Below, piece by piece: positions 62,676 through 64,000 of a stretch of 64,000 nt of DNA. Below the pieces are notes generated by a model. The model did no database searches. It had not been told where the DNA came from and saw only the letters and a list, made by a program, of their open reading frames with translations. This DNA is from Thalassospira lucentensis (GTDB taxonomy: Bacteria > Pseudomonadota > Alphaproteobacteria > Rhodospirillales > Thalassospiraceae). Where the stretch lies: NCBI RefSeq assembly GCF_032921865.1, contig NZ_CP136684.1, positions 131,501 through 195,500 of the forward strand, in the 5' to 3' direction. The position numbers and the translations under genes are program-made. Each line of letters opens with the position of its first letter. The first letter of the stretch is position 1.

Positions 62676-64000
62676 TTGCACAAGCAAGCAGACACGTTTG
62701 CGCCGGGGACAGAACGGCAGGGAGCACCACTTACAACGCCGCAGGCAAGCATATGGCTTGACTGGGCCAAAGGGGATGATTGCGCAAATTACAATATTTG
62801 CAGCGTCATTCGCTTTGACGGCGATCTTGATATTCCTGCCCTTCACAAGGCCATCGTCCAAACCGATCAGGAAAACGACGCCCTTCGCCTGCGCTTTGGA
62901 TCCGAAGGCGGCAATCCCTTCCAGTTCTTCGCCGATACCTGCCGCGAAACCGATTTCAGCGTCACCGATTTAAGTTTTGCCGACGACCCGGTTCTGATCG
63001 CCCATCACGAAGTAGAAGAAATCCGCCGCCGTCCGCTTGATCCGGAAAACGGGCACCATTGCCGTCACCGTCTGTTGCAACTGGGCAAAGGGCGTTTCTG
63101 GTGGGTCCGGGTGTATCATCATCTTGTCTGCGACGGATATGCAGGCCATCTGATGGCAATGCGCGCAGCAGAAATATACAGTGCGCTTAAAACCGCTACC
63201 CCCGTGCCCGAAAGCACATTCGGGTCTTATCTCGATTTTATCACCGCCGATACGACCTATCCCGAAACACCGGCCTTCCAACGCGACCTTGCCTATTGGC
63301 AGGAACGCCTGAAAGACGATCACACAATTACGCGGTTTTCATCCGACAAACCGTCGGGAGAACTGGTTCAGGCCCGGCTTGAACAAACCCTGGATGGTCA
63401 GGAACTCGCCAGACTGACCCAGACAGCCAAAGCCTGCGGCACATCGCCGACCGCCATTGTCATGGCCGCCTATTTCATCCTGCTTGGTCAGATCACCCAT
63501 AACAAACACCCGACCGTCACCATGCCGCTTCTGAACCGGTTGGGACGGGCCGAACGCCAGACGCCGGGGGCATTTTCCTATATCGTGCCCTTCGATGCCG
63601 ATTTGGGTCAACATGCGCGGTTTTCAGATCTGGCCCGTGATATCTTTGCCCGGGCGCGGCGCGATGTCCGGCATATGCGCCTTGGTGCGCCGCGCATGCG
63701 CGCGGCACGGCTGGGAGCCAGGGGCCTGTCGGGCAATGGTGCCTTTTTCAACAGCCTGGACGGGGCAGAACCCTTATCTTTTGCCGGGCTCGATACACGC
63801 CGGGTCAATATCTATAACGGCCCGGTCACCGACCTTGGCCTGATCTATATGATGCAGGCCCTAAGCCCGGACAGGCAGGAAGCCGAAATCATCTGGCAAT
63901 ATGATACCGCTTGCCATGATGTTAAATCCGTTACCCGCATCGCCGAACGTTTCCGTTATTTCCTGTCCCGCGCACTGGACGACCCGGAACAGGATATCGC
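62676..64000 (+). CDS. Nonribosomal peptide synthetase, N-terminal condensation domain (partial)
   Basis: An open frame begins with TTG 62676, preceded by GGAAGG at seven bases, and runs to the window edge, giving 441 visible residues. LTTPQASIWLDWAKG opens a condensation domain; the catalytic HHxxxDG is HHLVCDG at residues 148-154, followed by FGSYLDFI and the later GNGAFFN segments typical of siderophore-type synthetases such as EntF. Adenylation and carrier domains would lie beyond the edge. The stop at 62652 rules out a longer start. Product unknown. Confidence 0.9.
   Translation, partial: MHKQADTFAPGTERQGAPLTTPQASIWLDWAKGDDCANYNICSVIRFDGDLDIPALHKAIVQTDQENDALRLRFGSEGGNPFQFFADTCRETDFSVTDLSFADDPVLIAHHEVEEIRRRPLDPENGHHCRHRLLQLGKGRFWWVRVYHHLVCDGYAGHLMAMRAAEIYSALKTATPVPESTFGSYLDFITADTTYPETPAFQRDLAYWQERLKDDHTITRFSSDKPSGELVQARLEQTLDGQELARLTQTAKACGTSPTAIVMAAYFILLGQITHNKHPTVTMPLLNRLGRAERQTPGAFSYIVPFDADLGQHARFSDLARDIFARARRDVRHMRLGAPRMRAARLGARGLSGNGAFFNSLDGAEPLSFAGLDTRRVNIYNGPVTDLGLIYMMQALSPDRQEAEIIWQYDTACHDVKSVTRIAERFRYFLSRALDDPEQDI

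Overview
The window reads as a dense, GC-rich alphaproteobacterial chromosome segment. Gene style and content (Wzc/Wza exopolysaccharide locus, aryl-polyene cluster, aerobic anthranilate pathway, inositol operon) suggest a marine member of the Rhodospirillales such as Thalassospira; that assignment is inference. No tRNA, rRNA, transposase or CRISPR array was seen.

Bases 1-9.2 kb hold an exopolysaccharide locus: a truncated membrane gene and an O-antigen ligase/polymerase-like gene on the minus strand, then on the plus strand a Wzc-type co-polymerase/tyrosine kinase, a TPR-like protein, an Ala-rich repeat protein, an outer-membrane beta-barrel, a second Ala-rich repeat protein and a Wza-type export protein. 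The two Ala-rich proteins are built on the same 15-residue tandem repeat and flank the barrel gene. The left edge is clearly AT-rich. Three minus-strand genes follow (metallophosphatase, SH3-domain protein, H-NS-like protein).

Bases 11.6-14.2 kb hold methylmalonate-semialdehyde dehydrogenase and a divergent LysR regulator. Bases 14.2-31.8 kb are a complete aryl-polyene (APE) type II polyketide cluster: a phosphopantetheinyl transferase on the minus strand and a 17-gene plus-strand operon with nearly every gene overlapping the next. It contains two ketosynthases, a chain-length-factor-like protein, two carrier proteins, a ketoreductase, dehydratases, an AMP ligase fused to a dehydratase, a glycosyltransferase fused to an acyltransferase, an aromatic amino-acid ammonia-lyase, a thioesterase, a LolA-like carrier, an MMPL exporter, a flavoprotein and two lipoproteins.

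Bases 31.8-49.7 kb form a tryptophan-to-central-metabolism cluster. Tryptophan 2,3-dioxygenase, a formamidase-like hydrolase and kynureninase give anthranilate. A CoA ligase and the fused aminobenzoyl-CoA monooxygenase/reductase, followed by acyl-CoA dehydrogenase, enoyl-CoA hydratase and hydroxyacyl-CoA dehydrogenase enzymes, would take it on. A Liv-type ABC transporter, MarR regulator, thioesterase and RidA protein accompany them.

Bases 50.0-61.8 kb are a myo-inositol regulon: iolG-B-E-D-C, a sugar-type ABC transporter, an RpiR regulator and a divergent Gfo/Idh/MocA dehydrogenase. Two near-identical palindromes upstream of the binding-protein gene and in the regulator/dehydrogenase intergenic gap are probable RpiR operators. 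The 11.6-kb semialdehyde dehydrogenase could supply the last inositol step.

The right end has a small DUF3008-like gene behind a perfect 17-base inverted repeat, about 0.6 kb without a convincing gene, and the start of a nonribosomal peptide synthetase that runs off the window.
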